From the NCBI GenBank assembly GCA_963932465.1, contig OZ010791.1, forward strand, positions 618,147,800 through 618,211,799: DNA of 64,000 nt, in the 5' to 3' direction. Under the pieces are notes generated by a model. The model was not told the DNA's origin, ran no database searches, and worked only from the letters and a program-made list of their open reading frames with translations. The translations under genes were made by a program, and so were the position numbers. This document shows positions 22,339-34,260 of the stretch, piece after piece. The stretch comes from Maratus speciosus (Eukaryota; Arthropoda; Arachnida; Araneae; Salticidae). Position 1 is the stretch's first letter, and each line of letters starts with the position of its first letter.

Positions 22339-22493
22339 TAAGGCCCGAGCCTGGCCCGCAAAAAGTAGTTACTAGGCCCGGCTCTTCAGAAAAAAGTATG
22401 GCTCGGGCCCGGCCCAGCCCAAGTGCCGTGAATGGAAATAGGCCTGAGCCCGGCCCAGGCTCGGGCCGGCCCGTGCAGATCTCTAAGCTACAT

Positions 22494-23226
22494 TAATTAT
22501 AATGAATTTAAAAATAAAACTAGCAGGTAACACATATGAAACTACTGTTAATGATATAAATAAAAATGAACTTCTAATGAAAATTATATTCTTTCAATAA
22601 ACACAGCAGTCTCTTCAGAACTCTAAAGGATTGGATTGTGGCTAGAAAATGGGTCAATGGATGACGTGCGGTGAGAAACCCTTGCAAGGCAATATGTCTC
22701 TTGTTTTTCTGTATCCTGAAGGGGTTTGAGTACCATAGTTAAAGTGTACGATAGCATAGTAATTAATAGGATATCTGAGCACCCCTCACCTGCATACTTC
22801 TTTTTTGTGAGGGGACATTCCCTAATGGAATAAACTTTTGGAACATCCTAATAGTATCTTTAGATTTTGCAATGTGAATCTGGGTAGTTTTCCTATATAT
22901 AGATTATTATGGCCTATGGGAAAAATCTTTTGTGGTGTCTTTTAATGGTGTTACAATATTTCAAAGTACATGTGATAAAAAAAAAAAAAAAAAAAAAGTC
23001 CGAGTTGGAATATAAACAAACAGAATAACCAGTTTTCATGAAATGTAATACACACAGTTTATAAAATAATTTGTCAATTATTATATTACCGAAATTTTTA
23101 AATACTTCAGTGGAATGGTTGAGACTATTGTAATAAGCTTATTAAGCTATAACAAAAAATATAATATCAGGGTTCACATTAGAGTAAAGAACAGAAGACT
23201 TATTGCAGTAATTTCAGAAATTCCAC
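22494..23226. other. Intronic sequence, nothing recognised
   Basis: No bounded element or exon. It contains a 20-A run at 22978-22997. Composition at 22600-22870 is less AT-rich and could be a fragment of an unknown repeat. Confidence 0.4.
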
Positions 23227-23230
23227 TTAA

Positions 23231-23948
23231 AGGGGGTTTTACTCGTAGACGGTTGAAAAAAGTGTGTTTTTTAGGAATTTTTTTCTGGAAATAGGAATGA
23301 AAATTTTAGCTCTGGGGTTTCTGCGTGTTATTTGTTGTCATTTGAAGAATCTTAAAAAAAAAAAATAATAAAAATTGATGATATGACTCAAGTTGCATGA
23401 GTGGATGCCTTAGTGTATATGCGTGTACTTCCAATTTGGCAGGAACCGATATATCGCCAGATTCGTTTGCAATCAATTTCAATTAAGGATTATGAAAGTA
23501 GATGATACTGTCTGGAGCTTCAAACCCTTTGAGATCAAAACATTGAAAATCAACAAACTTGGTAGCGAATTGAAAATAAAAGTTTATTTCTGACCCTTTT
23601 CTCACACTTTGGTGAGTTTCTAAAAATATTTATTTTGTATAAAAATGGATGAAAATGACCCAATCTTCATTAAATTATGTATCACCTTTAACTGAAAAAA
23701 ATTTAGCATGATCGGTTTAATAGTTTTTGCATTCCGATACCACCCAGTTTGAAAAATGTTATTTTGCATAAAATTCGTTTATAGTGCTCCAAAACAGTGT
23801 AAGTCTACAGACATGGTCTGCTAAAGCACTCAATAACTACGAAAGAACTTCAGATTCAGCCAAATAGTTATAGATGGATAATCTACAGACTATAGGGAAG
23901 AGAAATGCAAAATGGATTTTTTTCACCCAAAATAAAGCAAATCCCCCT
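23231..23948. mobile_element. TTAA-flanked 718-bp TIR element
   Basis: The ends AGGGGGTTTT and AGGGGGATTT (complement) are bordered by TTAA at 23227-23230 and 23949-23952. This suggests a piggyBac- or Kolobok-type non-autonomous element. The TIR is short and the call rests mainly on the flanking duplication. Confidence 0.5.
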
Positions 23949-24115
23949 TTAAAAGGAAAAGAAAAACACTATATTGGAAAAAATATTCTTAAAGTTTTGG
24001 TTCAGTAGTGAATCTTACGCTATTTTTCCTCCTATGTGAACTCTCATTATTACAAATTTTAAAATAATGATACTCAAATACAAAAATTTCTCATTTAAAA
24101 ATTCAATTACAATAC

Positions 24116-24291
24116 TTTTTACGATCACTTGTATCTAATTTCAGTTCTCCTTTATAATCGGTAAAAGTTGACCCTCTGGGGACAACACCTGCGATAAAAT
24201 CTTCCAAACTAGGTCCTTCTGTGATCTTTTTATCTTGTAGGACAGCTTCATTCGTATGTAAATGAACAACTCTTAATTTAGAAGAATTCAA
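24116..24291 (-). CDS. LIAS: Lipoyl synthase, N-terminal region exon
   Basis: This 176-bp exon has 58 codons plus two bases. It reads LNSSKLRVVHLH..., then EGPSLEDFIAG and TDYKGELKLDTSDRK. GPxLxDFxxG followed by YKGxL is the conserved N-terminal signature of animal lipoyl synthase. The acceptor is TTCTTTATAG at 24292. The donor AA|GTATTG is fixed by the next exon, whose first G completes the Lys codon. The exon begins TTG, not ATG, so an upstream exon must supply the start and the mitochondrial presequence. I could not identify it. Confidence 0.93.
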
Positions 24292-24394
24292 CTATAAAGA
24301 AAAATATGAGTGTGAAAGAAATGAAATGTAAATTGCTATCATAAAATATACAGTAAAATAATAGATATTTACCTATAACAAAACATACAGTATT

Positions 24395-24800
24395 AAGGAT
24401 CTTGTCCCGTCAGGCGAAGACAGTTGCAAGCTAAACCTATGGGGATGTTTTTTGCCAGTATTTCTTTTGCATTTTGACACTTTGAAATATATTTTTTTAG
24501 ATTGGACAGCTGAGGTCAATGCGTATAGTCACCCCTTTTTTCGTTTTGGTTGCAGTTTTTTATATGATGGCACTTTTACTTTTAGAACCGGTTCTGAAAG
24601 GGAAAGTAATTTTAAAAAATGTATCTGCAACCAAAATTGAAAAAGTAAAAAAGGCCGACTGTAGGGATTGACCTCAGCTGTCCAATCCAAAAAAAAAATA
24701 TTTTAAAATGCCAAAATGCAAACACGATATTGGCAAAGAACCTCTCCATAGGTTTAGCATTAGCTCGCGAGTGTCTTCACCTGACAAGACCCTTTTCAGA
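24395..24800. mobile_element. Foldback element (LIR-2) upstream of LIAS exon
   Basis: The ends AAGGATCTTGTC and AAGGGTCTTGTC (complement) lead into long inverted arms that share GCTAAACCTATGG, TTTTGCATTTTG and ATTGGACAGCTGAGGTCAAT. The plus-strand frame at 24452 lies in the left arm and is not a gene. A fragment of the same family (GTAC...GACCTTAAC...AAATGCAAAT) lies at 35862-35955. Confidence 0.75.
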
Positions 24801-24816
24801 TTTTCTCTTCTTAAAG

Positions 24817-25147
24817 TAGTGTTGACTCTAAGCCACTTTAGCAGGGCACAGCGCCCGGCGGCCCTTTTTATTTCTTTTTTGCACCCGGCTGTCCTTTTTA
24901 ACACTTCCTAAGCGTCCCGTGGCAATCCAATTGCTCCCGGGAAAATATCGCAAATTCTAGGGACTCTAACCGTCTAAACAAACCAGTTCAAAATATATTT
25001 TATGAACAAAGTACAAGTGTGCCCTCAACAAAAAACCTTTTTTTACAATAGCGTTCCCTTTTTAAAAATTTTTAAACTTTTTTAGAATAGTGTTTCCTTT
25101 TTGAAAAATTCCCGTCCGGCGGCCCTTTTTTTCTAGAGTCAACACTA
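24817..25147. mobile_element. TIR element AGTGTTGACTCTA, hAT-like
   Basis: TAGTGTTGACTCTA at the left and its complement TAGAGTCAACACTA at the right are exact inverted ends. CGGCGGCCC is repeated inside both. The 8-bp flanks are not clearly duplicated. Confidence 0.6.
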
Positions 25148-25998
25148 AAAAGAAAATGTTTCTTAACTATTCTAGGTTTTTCTTTATGCACATGTGCATT
25201 TAGTAAGCACAAATTGCAAGTTAAGTGTAAATTTCAGGAACATACAATCAGTGTTACTATATTTTAAAATTTTTCAAAAAACTTTCATTTCTTGTGAGAC
25301 TTTATCAATATTTACACTCAATAATATATAATCAGTTATGTCAGGTTAGCATTAATTTAACAAACTGAAGTAATGTAGTAAACAATAAAAAAGTAATTGA
25401 ATAAGAATAAAAATCTTTCAAGGAATAAAATTAAAGTTTTAAAATACAGTAGAGTCTCAGTAGTAGTCTCTAATACAGTAGAGTCTCTTTTTTAATATAC
25501 TTTTTTTATTTCCAAGAAGAGCATGTAATAATGCAATTTAAGCAAATCAAAACTTGAATCTCTTATTTACCTGTACATTAACATTTTAATAACCAAAATT
25601 GTTTTTTGTTTCAATTTTTAAACATTTCTTATATAATCCTTTGATTGAGAACTTCCATTTCCTCTTGTTGAAGTTTCTTTTGAATTCTGTAAATGGCCAT
25701 TATTCCCTGTTGGTCTATACAACTCTTCTGCTCAAATAACTTCAAAATCTTCACCTACTAAAACCAAACCTTCTTCAAAAATTAGCTTTTGGTATTTTCT
25801 TTTGGCTTTAGTTTGTCATAAGGTTAAGTGAAAAATCTTTATCTTCATCCTCATTTTGGATAAATAAAGAGTATTTTACGTCGCGCATTAATTAAAGCCC
25901 TGCATGAAATATAAAATTGCTATTTTCTTTAGCGGCTGATAGATGGTGCCGCTACTAAAACTTTTCTGTGCTTGTTTATATCTCTCGTCAATTTCTAT
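25148..25998. other. AT-rich sequence upstream of LIAS exon
   Basis: Nothing firm. TACAGTAGAGTCTC occurs twice (25446 and 25475), probably decayed pogo-type ends. The missing first LIAS exon could be here or further right. Confidence 0.4.
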
Positions 25999-26467
25999 TA
26001 CAGAACAGAACCATTTATCCAGAATGCTTAGGGTCAGATGTATTCCGAATAACTGGTTTTTCCGGTTAACTGGTTGTGCGTTGAAGCAGCATCCATTTGA
26101 TAAGTTTTGTGGAATATGTGTGGTTGTGGCATTATTTCTGAATTTAAATTATTAGATTACTTGGATTAAAAATCAATGCAAGAAAGATCAAAAGATAACC
26201 AAAGTTTAAAAGAAGGTAATTTATGGGAATCCCTTAGGAACAAAAATTCTTCTGTTTCCTCTGCATAAAAATTAAAACATCTAAAATACAACTAAATATG
26301 TTTGCTTTTCAAATACTAGATGTTGTCATCAAATTATACAATTGTTTCAAGCAAGGCCTATGGCAAACTGGCAGTGTATGACACCTTTTTTGCAAAGATT
26401 CTGAAATCAGTCTATCTGAAATATCATCCCGGATAACTGGTTTCCGGATAAATGGTTCCATACTGTA
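25999..26467. mobile_element. Pogo-like MITE, GAACCATTTAT family, copy 2
   Basis: Collinear with 18423-18911, including GGGAATCCCTTRGGAACAAA and AAATACTAGATGTTG. It is about 20 bp shorter, having lost part of the right subterminal repeat. Confidence 0.75.
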
Positions 26468-26715
26468 TTTTCCATTTTCTTATATGTAAATTTCTGTAAA
26501 ATAAAAGCATTTAATTTGTGTAATATTCCGTGTCATTACTATTTTTCCATAAATTTACATTAAAAATTAATTTATTTTGGATCACAGTTATTTGGAATAA
26601 AGATTATAAAGAATACTTCTTAACTGCAAATTTCATTGTTTATATTTTGAAATGCAAGCGGATTTCGGAAGACTGCGGATTTTAGAGACTGCACTGTATA
26701 CAAATAGAATAAATA

Positions 26716-27247
26716 CAGGGTGGGGCAAATAAAAGTGGCCCGAACGAGTGGATACAATTGGACGTGAATGATTGACGCGCACACCACGTGATCGAAACCC
26801 GTTCAGATCTTAGTACGGGCTGTGTCAGTGAAGTGTGATCAGTGCAAAGAGAAAGATGAGGGTGGCTAGTGGATAAAATTTACACAGCCTTTACACTCCT
26901 GACAGAATTGTTAGGAGACATCAGTCTGGTCTCGGCCCTAGCTGGCCACCCAGGTCACCTGATCTGTCAGTGTGCGATTACTTTTTGTGGGGGAACCCTC
27001 AAGTCTAATTTGTATCACAACAACCCTCATAGTTTTCAAGAACTGCAGCAGAACATTTCTGATGAGATTGCGGCAATTACATAAGTCCAGCTTCGATCTG
27101 CCTTCAGAAACTTGCTGACCAGGACCCAAAAATGACAAGAGATGAATGGTGCTCATTTTCAACATCTGCTATAGGCAGGTTAGAAAACTAGTATTTCCTT
27201 TCCTTTGTAACCTGAAACTCTGGGCCACTTTTATTTCCCCCACCCAG
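26716..27247 (+). mobile_element. Mariner-like element, deleted, with TA duplication
   Basis: Inverted termini CAGGGTGGGGCAAATAAAAG and CTGGGTGGGGGAAATAAAAG, each followed by TGGCCC, with TA on both sides (26714-26715 and 27248-27249). At 532 bp it is an internally deleted copy retaining the transposase C-terminus. Confidence 0.85.
26943..27083 (+). pseudogene. Mariner/Tc1-type transposase fragment
   Basis: The first frame reads WPPRSPDLSVCDYFLWG, which holds the last catalytic Asp of the DDE/D triad in the DYFLWG motif. A frameshift in the following GGGG run moves to the frame reading LKSNLYHNNPHSFQELQQ, then EIAAIT and a stop. RSPDLxxxDYFLWG is characteristic of arthropod IS630/Tc1/mariner transposases. 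Most of the protein is missing, so it is inactive. Confidence 0.85.
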
Positions 27248-27249
27248 TA

Positions 27250-28480
27250 CAATCAAGAACACTAGCTACTATAGTATTAACCAGTTAATTAAAATATTAA
27301 AAAATAAAGAAAAGAAACAAAATGAAATAAAGTTTACATTAAAATATTTCAACAAAACAAACTGCACTTCAAGATCATTAAAATTTTAATTAATACTGTT
27401 CAACTATTTAAACATCTAAACCTTCAAAATGTGGTGTTAAACAATGTATTAATATAGTTGAACCTCGCTTTTATGATTTATCAATTGCCATGGAAATAAA
27501 ACATGAATAGGGGGAAATTGCAAATTCTGGAAACATAAAATCAAGATTTTACAGTACATTTTGGGAATTTTCCACAAATTTAGAAAACATTAATTTATCA
27601 CGAGAATGTATCAACACTTAACAGTGTGTAACTTGTTCTATCATGCTGATAATAGTTTAATAAACAAAGAAAAATTCGAAGTAATTAAAATATAACATAG
27701 TAAAACAGCAATTAAACATGTACAAGAGATAAGGAAATCTTAATTGAGGAAAATCCATATATGAAAGAAAATTTGTCTTAAAATATATAACAAAAGTAGT
27801 ACAATCACTGGTTAACAGAGTAATCGTTTAATTAAAAACTAATATTTATATATAAAAAAAATATAAATAAATCACAGTACTTTTACGTAAATAAACAAAC
27901 GAAACTAATAAAATACATTATACCTACACATCGAGATGGAAATAAACTGCTCTTTGAAAACATTACAAATTTACAATTGATATTCTTCCATGTGTAGTGT
28001 ATTAAAACCTTAAAATGTGACCTTTGACAATGAATTTTTATAGTAGGACTTCGTTATTATGTTTCAGCAGGGGACATGGAAAAAAACCCGGAATATCGGG
28101 AAATTGTAATAATGAAAAATTATCAATGTAGAAACGTACGGTTTTGATTATAAACTGCAAGTAAATGTAAATTTCTGGCAGGTAAAATCGAAGTTTTGCT
28201 TAATTTTAGAACTCATAAATTAAGAAAACATTCATTTCTAATGGGAATATCAACATTTACCCAAGATGTTTTACCGATTATGGCATACCGATAACGTAGA
28301 ATATTTTTTTGAAATAAAACGATAAACGAATGAAACATCAATTAAATATGTACAAGGAGTATTGAAATCAATCTTACTTGTTTAATATTCCTCACTAAAA
28401 CAGTGGATTTATGTAAATACATTCTTCTTAAAAAAAAAAAAAAATGTAACCTTGAATAATTTACATTAACATTTACCAAC
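27250..28480. other. AT-rich sequence with decayed pogo-type fragments
   Basis: TTGAACCTCGCTTTTATG at 27459 and TAGGACTTCGTTATTATG at 28032 look like decayed TIRs of pogo-group elements, but partner ends were not found. No gene. Confidence 0.35.
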
Positions 28481-28484
28481 CAAA

Positions 28485-28925
28485 CAGGCAGACGACGTTT
28501 GTTTGTTATTGAAGATTACACTCACAGCGCCATCTGCTGTTCTCTTTCCAAAACACTCGCTTTTCTCCTATTGCTGTTGGTGATGCGGTCTCACAAACAA
28601 CAAATTCTTTAATGTCGAACTACAGCAAATATTTTTCGTTTTGTTCTAGTTCTAGTGTTAAGTGGACAAAAAGATATTCCCTCAATAATTTTAAAAAGCC
28701 CACTTTTGTTGGAACTCGGCTTTATTCTTTATATCTCTTTTCACTCAGCCTGTAAAGGTGGCTACTTCGCTAACCCTGAGCCATGCTAGGAAGCATCACA
28801 TGCAGGATTACGGTGTATGTTAACTGCGGCAAATATCTTGTTGGGTGACAATAGAACTTGATTTACGCATAAACAAATTTTCAAATGAAATAAATTCCTG
28901 TGAGGTTGTATGGCGGTAAGTTCGT
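28485..28925. promoter_or_regulatory. Less AT-rich block, possible promoter or 5' UTR
   Basis: A 440-bp block of balanced composition includes CAGCGCCATCTGCTG and, on the plus strand, TTGTATGGCG followed by GTAAGT, a strong splice donor after a possible ATG. A divergent promoter for LIAS (minus) and another gene (plus) is possible, but no LIAS-compatible first exon could be derived on the minus strand. Confidence 0.2.
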
Positions 28926-29809
28926 TTATTAAAAATATCATTCTTTAGAAAAACTTGTACTAAAATTTAGATTGTATATTATAAATTCTGTACAACAACA
29001 AAATACGTTCCATTTATTATTTAAAGAGAGCATTTGTTTTCTTTACCATAAATGTTTACCACGTCATTATCGTATCTTTTTTAATTGGGAAATTTATTTT
29101 ACATTAAAATATTTGATTTCTTTTTAGTTTAAGTTGAAGTTATTGTTAAAATTATACTTTATATTTTGTCATAATTACGATTAATATCTTATAGTTGGAG
29201 GATAATCAGTTTACATTTTGTATACAAAATGAAAACTGATTGTGATAAGTAATGTGGTTAACTTTCTATAGAAAAAGAATCTGTAATAAATATTTATGCT
29301 AAAAACTTGAAATTTTACTTTATAAATGTAATACAATAACAAAAAAATATTTTATTATTCCAATAAAAGTGTACACTAAATCAATTAATATTCGCCATGT
29401 CATTATTATTTTTTATTTATGAAATTTATTTTGTACTACAGCATTTGATTTCTTTTTAGTTTAAATTGCAATTTATTGTATAAGTTATTTTTTTTTTATC
29501 GTAATTACGATTAATGCTTTTAGAATTGGGGGATAATCAGTTTTCATTTTGTGTTTTGATAAGTAATATGGTTAACTTTCTATAGAAAAAATAAAAATCT
29601 GTAATAACAATTTATATTAAGCAATTAAAATTTTACTGTATAAATGTAATGCAATTGCAATAACGAAAAATATTTTATTATTCCAATAGAAGTGTACACT
29701 GAACCAATTAATATTTTCCATATCATTATTATTTTTTAATTATTAAATTTATTTTATACTACAACATTTGATTTCTTTTTAGTTTAAATTGCATTTTTTT
29801 TGTATAAGT

Positions 29810-29851
<42 letters not shown>
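29810..29851. repeat. Poly-T tract
   Basis: Uninterrupted T run of about 40 bases inside a satellite-like unit. Confidence 0.95.
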
Positions 29852-29852
<1 letters not shown>

Positions 29853-30802
29853 CGTAATTACGATTAGTGCTTTAGAATTGGGGGATAATAAGATTTAATT
29901 TTGCATTGGGGAAAGAAATGTACTACATTTTTGTAGAAAAGATGAACATCTTGTAATAAATTCTTTTGTATTAAAAAAATAGTACTTTACAAATGTAATA
30001 CAATAACGAAAAATATTTAATTATTCTAATAAAAAAGTTTATTTTCTACCAATTACTATTTACAATGTCATTATAATTCCTCATACAGTCCTCTTACTCT
30101 AAATCATTCGATTTATCTTTAACTGAAATTTTATTTTATTGTTTTAATTTCTTTTATTATAATTAACATTAATATTTATTAATTAAAATATTTTTTAATT
30201 TTTCAATTACTAATATGCATATTTATACGTCGAATATTAAAAAGTTAATTGAAATTTTATTTTAATATATATTTTTTAAATTAAAATTACATTAAATATT
30301 TATTACTTAAGAATATTTATTTTACATATTACTAATATGTTATATTTTCACAGAAAATACTATCGTCTGTTATAAAATTTGTAAATACATCAGATCGAAT
30401 ATTAAAAGTTAATTCAAATTAAATTTTATTGCATAAATTTAATTTTTATTAAAATTACAATTAGTATTTATTAATTAAAACCATTTCTTTAATTTTATGC
30501 AAATGTACTAGGTTTATACAGAAAATATTATCGTCTATTGTAAAAATTTTAATTATAATTCAGATTGAATATTAAAAGTTTTATGTAACAAAGGAAAATA
30601 GTTTATTATATTTTTAGTAAGTTCGTTCCATTGATATTTACTGTATCATTGTTATTATTTGTTATTGTTTTAACTATAAAATTAATCTTACATTAAAGTA
30701 TGCGATTTCTTTATAGCTGAAATTTCAGTTTAGCAAATAAATTATAATTAAATTATTAACAAAATTAAATTAAAGCTTATTATACTTTCAATTTAAAACG
30801 TC

Positions 30803-30805
<3 letters not shown>

Positions 30806-30834
<29 letters not shown>
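30806..30834. repeat. Poly-A tract
   Basis: Run of about 29 A. Confidence 0.95.
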
Positions 30835-30840
<6 letters not shown>

Positions 30841-31544
30841 TGTTGTTATTTTGAATAATTGTGTTTATTCAATTTCAAAACTTTATTTATTATAGAAAAG
30901 TTGTACAGTAGCCCCGCGTAATATTCTGATATATCAATCTTTTTATTTCTCTCCTAAAAAATATTGCCCAACTTTAATGTCATTTTAAAAGTAATTTATA
31001 TGTAATCCTATTAAAATATGTGTCTTTATTTACCGTTATTTTATTAATAGAATTGTAATATACATATGAAAATAATATTTTGAGGACAAATATATGACAT
31101 TTTCTTATTCGTTATCATCTTTTCTAATTTTTAAATGCCTTCTCTTATATTTTGCTGTTTGCACTGCACGTCCCCCAGTATGCATGATACAACGAAGGAC
31201 TGCTGTGTTAAGATTTAGGTAGTTTACTATAAGTATATTAATAATATATACTTTATGTACTATACAGTACAGAAAACATTTATACTTTATTATCCTTCAA
31301 AAAAAAATTTTCTTTTCATTATCATTATTATTTTAGATGTCCACGTATAGTTTTTAAATTGTATAACTAAATGCATTACAATTTGACTTATCGTTGTTTG
31401 GAATTTGAGTTTAAAGTGTAAATTTGAACTTTTTTTTTTTTTTAACTGTGATTATAATTAATAATAAACTTTAAAATATTACATTTCTTTATAATGCATG
31501 TAGCATTGTGCTATATTTCAACAGAAAATTTTAACATTTATTAT

Positions 31545-31671
31545 GAAAATTTTGTATTATAATTTATGTTTTCAATTATCAAAAAATGCAATTTCTCCTC
31601 CGGAACTCTATAATGTTCCCCCCGGAGCCACAAAAATCCCTTCCGGAGAAAAGTGTCTGAATTCAACACTG
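31545..31671. mobile_element. hAT-type MITE, CAGTGTTGAATTCA family, 5'-degraded copy
   Basis: The right two-thirds match the copy at 56899-57089 (GGAACTCTATAATGT, GGAGCCACA, GGAGAAAAGTGTCTG) and end AATTCAACACTG. The left TIR is not recognisable. It lies within the AT-rich array. Confidence 0.65.
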
Positions 31672-32120
31672 ATGTTATTTATCCAGAGGAGACAAATTCA
31701 GATTGCTAACAGCAATTTTAGTTTGGGTCTTTTTCTTTTACTGTAATTACAGCACCAAAACTATTTGTACTTTACTATTCTTTATACTACAAATATTTAT
31801 CACGCCATTGTTATTTTTTAATCATAAAATTCATCGTGCACTTAAACCTTGGATTAATATTTAAATGAATTTTTAAAATTAAAAATTACAATTAACACTT
31901 TATAATTTAAAATAAATCTTTTATTTAATGTGAACAGCTTTCTGTATTGCTATTGATGTTACTGTTGTGTAACGCCTATTACAATTTTTTTCTTGTAATT
32001 AGATCGTGTATTAAAAGTTTTATGCAATGAGAAATAATATTTTTTTATACCATTCAAAAATACTATGTTCTCTCTATTATCAATATTTAACACCCCATTA
32101 TTATTGTTATTTTAAATGTA

Positions 32121-32655
32121 CAATTCACTAACAAAAGAAACAAAAAATATGATAACTGAAGAAAAATTATATATTATTGATAGTATTTGTCTTTTATTAT
32201 CTTTTTAATTATTTATATCATTTATTTTTTCTTAAGTATTAAAGAGGTAAATGCTTTCCTTATCCACTTTTTATTGAATTCGAAATTTTTATTGAATCGC
32301 TATTTTATTGCGGTATGCTTATTTTTTATCTAATAATTGTTTAATTATATTAATTATTCTTTAATAATGCAAATTCTCATCTTACAAAAAGCTAATAATA
32401 GTGAAAAAAGAGTTAAAATATGTAATTAATATTAAACATAATGAAAATTAAATCATAATTATTATAATGGGGGAGGGAGATTTTAAGAACACCCAGTGTA
32501 GTTTTTTATGTTTTAACAAATTTTAAAGGAAAATAATATTTATCTCTATAAAAAAGGAATAGTAAAAAACAATAAATGTCTATATTTGAAACGTTGAATT
32601 TTTGTAAAATTTTATTGGATAAATTGGACTAGTTAAGAAAAAATATTATGCAGTA
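32121..32655. other. AT-rich sequence, nothing recognised
   Basis: No gene or bounded element. It separates two repeat arrays. Confidence 0.4.
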
Positions 32656-32771
32656 ATTAAGTAACTTCTTATTTATGCTTTTCTCACTCATAAGCCGATT
32701 TCCCCGAGTCCCAAGTGTACCTTATAAAAAAATAATGTAAAACTTCTATCAGATAGCCACCTTTTCTCCCA

Positions 32772-33152
32772 CACTGTAAAAAAAAATCTGTGAAGTTACT
32801 AAAGTTTTTCTAGGAAACTTGGATTCCTAGAACTTTTCATGTAACGGCAACAACAAAATTTCATGTAACAGACACACTTTTGTGCCGAAAATCAAAAAAT
32901 CTGTAAGGTTACTAAGAATTTTTTTGGAAACTGGGATTCCGAGAACTTTTCATGTAAATCCAGCCAGGGTTACAAATAAAAGTTTAGTAAGATTACTGAA
33001 ATTTTAGCAGATTAATTTGTAAAGTTACAGATTTTTGTAGCTTTACAAAAACTAGTTTTGTAGATTTGCAGCTTTTTTCGTACAGTTACAGGTGAAAGTT
33101 TAGTAAGCATGTAACTTTACATCTGTAGAACTACAGATTTTTTTTTACAGTG
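32772..33152. mobile_element. CACTG-type MITE inserted in a tandem unit
   Basis: The ends CACTGTAAAAAAAAATCTGT and CACTGTAAAAAAAAATCTGT (complement) are nearly identical inverted repeats. The interior repeats AGTTTAGTAAG and CTTTTCATGTAA. It splits an array unit, and the join overlap is only 2-3 bp, compatible with a CACTA-like or Chapaev-like short duplication. Superfamily uncertain. Confidence 0.7.
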
Positions 33153-33268
33153 CACTTATACGTCACCAAATTAATAATAATTTCTCATGGATGCTCTTCT
33201 CACTTATACGTCGACTTCCTCAAGTCCCAAGAGTGACTTATAAGAAATAATGTAAAACTTCTATGAGA

Positions 33269-33376
33269 TATGTCCAGTATATTCAAACGTTTTTCTCCGG
33301 GGTGGGGGGATTTCTACGGCTAAGGGGGGATGTTTTAGAGATCCGGTGGGGAAATTGCACTTCTGTCCATTAAAAA
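33269..33376 (-). mobile_element. Degenerate hAT-type MITE, CAGTGTTGAATTCA family
   Basis: CAGTATATTCAAACGTTTTT followed by CTCCGGGG, and a second block GGAAATTGCACTTYTGTCC, correspond in complement to the family at 5768 and 56899. Truncated. Confidence 0.5.
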
Positions 33377-33621
33377 ACATAAAATCTCATGATACTCTTC
33401 TCACTTATACGTAGATTTCCACAAGCCCCAAGTGTGACAAAAAAAAATAATGTAAAATTTCTATCAGATATGCCGTCTTACTTCTCACTTATACATTACT
33501 TATACCTTAATAATCACTTACCATTTATGCTCTTCTCACTTATACGCCGATTTTCTTAAAAGTGTGACATAAAAAAATAATGCAAAATCTTTCTTAGATA
33601 TGTCGCCTTTCCTTTCACTTA

Positions 33622-34260
33622 TACAGTAGAACCTCGATTATCCAGGAAGTGATTGGGACCGACCATCTTTTGGAAAATCGAAATTTTCGGATATTCGAGA
33701 ATGCTTCAATTTTAAGATTAAGGAGAAATATATGCAATATTTCTTATTATGGTAACAAGTGCTTAATAAAAATAAAGCATTAGCAAAACAAATTACCTGA
33801 ATTTTAATTTTTATATTAAGTACCTTTTGCATATATCATAAGGGTTTGAAAAAATGTTTCGTTTGTCGCAGTTTCGATTGCCTTTGCTTTGAAGCTCATG
33901 GAGTTTTAAAATATTATTAGTTCACCAGTATCACAATCTTTCTGCTGCTCTAGCCATGCCAAACCTTAACATTCAAAAGCTTCAGAATTGCTAATTTGTT
34001 CTTTTACTTCATTCCACTCCGCAGCTTGCGGGAACTCAAGTTAAATTTAAAGGAACTCTAAGAAAGGGGATCAAAAATATTTATGTGTACTCGTAGTTCG
34101 GAAATGACCGCTTGCACACAAGGATTATGATAGTTTTAAAAAAAAACTTTCAAAATGGATTTTGCACACAAGGAATGTGATAGTAAAAAAAAAAAAAAAA
34201 AAGGCTTTAAAAATGGATTTCGGTTAACCGAGAGTTTCGGATAAAAGAGGTCCTACTGTA
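33622..34260. mobile_element. Pogo/Tigger MITE, CAGTAGAACCTCGATTATCC, copy 1
   Basis: TACAGTAGAACCTCGATTAT at the left and TACAGTAGGACCTCTTTTAT (complement) at the right. These are typical pogo-group termini with TA at both borders. The 639-bp body matches 57544-58163, including TTGTCGCAGTTTCGATTGCC and TTCTTATTATGGTA. Short frames inside are not genes. Confidence 0.85.

Larger units (their letters stand above)
20091..22485. mobile_element. hAT-type GCCCGGCCC element with perfect 8-bp TSD
   Basis: AGCTACAT occurs immediately outside both ends (20083-20090 and 22486-22493). The ends TAGACGTCTGAACGGGC and TAGAGATCTGCACGGGC (complement) form imperfect inverted repeats. The interior is punctuated by GGCCCGGGCC-type segments. 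Removing the nested Helentron-like insertion (20972-22338) leaves about 1 kb. A related GC-rich fragment lies at 60800-61015. No transposase frame was found. Confidence 0.75.
14244..24115 (-). other. LIAS: LIAS intron of 9872 bp
   Basis: Bounded by donor GTATTG at 24115 (after the phase-2 split codon) and acceptor TTTTCAG at 14244. It holds piggyBac-type MITEs, Helentron-like elements, SINE-like sequence, a pogo-like MITE and a hAT-type element with a nested insertion. Confidence 0.9.
28930..32120. repeat. Diverged array of roughly 300-340-bp AT-rich units
   Basis: Landmarks ATTTGATTTCTTTTTAGTTT at 29111, 29443 and 29766 and diverged versions at 30106 and 30709 give spacings of 332, 323, 340 and about 2 x 301. 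ATCGTAATTACGATTAATG, TTATTATTCCAATAAAAGTG and TTCTATAGAAAAA recur in the same order. Units become more diverged to the right. Poly-T (29810-29850) and poly-A (30806-30834) tracts interrupt it. Confidence 0.75.
32660..33620. repeat. Tandem array of about 130-bp units, twice interrupted
   Basis: CTTCTCACTTATACG (or close variants) followed by AGTCCCAAGTGTGAC and AATAATGTAAAACTTCTATC recurs near 32680, 33200, 33390 and 33530. Two of the units are split by inserted MITEs (32772-33152 and about 33269-33376), so the apparent spacing varies. Confidence 0.7.

Noticed and set aside
24452..24911. Frames on both strands upstream of the LIAS exon, considered as the missing first exon
   Set aside because: They lie in the arms of a foldback element and in a neighbouring TIR element, and none gives a phase-compatible donor with an ATG.
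28540..28560. Minus-strand ATGGCGCT followed by GTGAGTG as LIAS exon 1
   Set aside because: Joined to the exon at 24291 it creates an immediate stop, so the phase is wrong.
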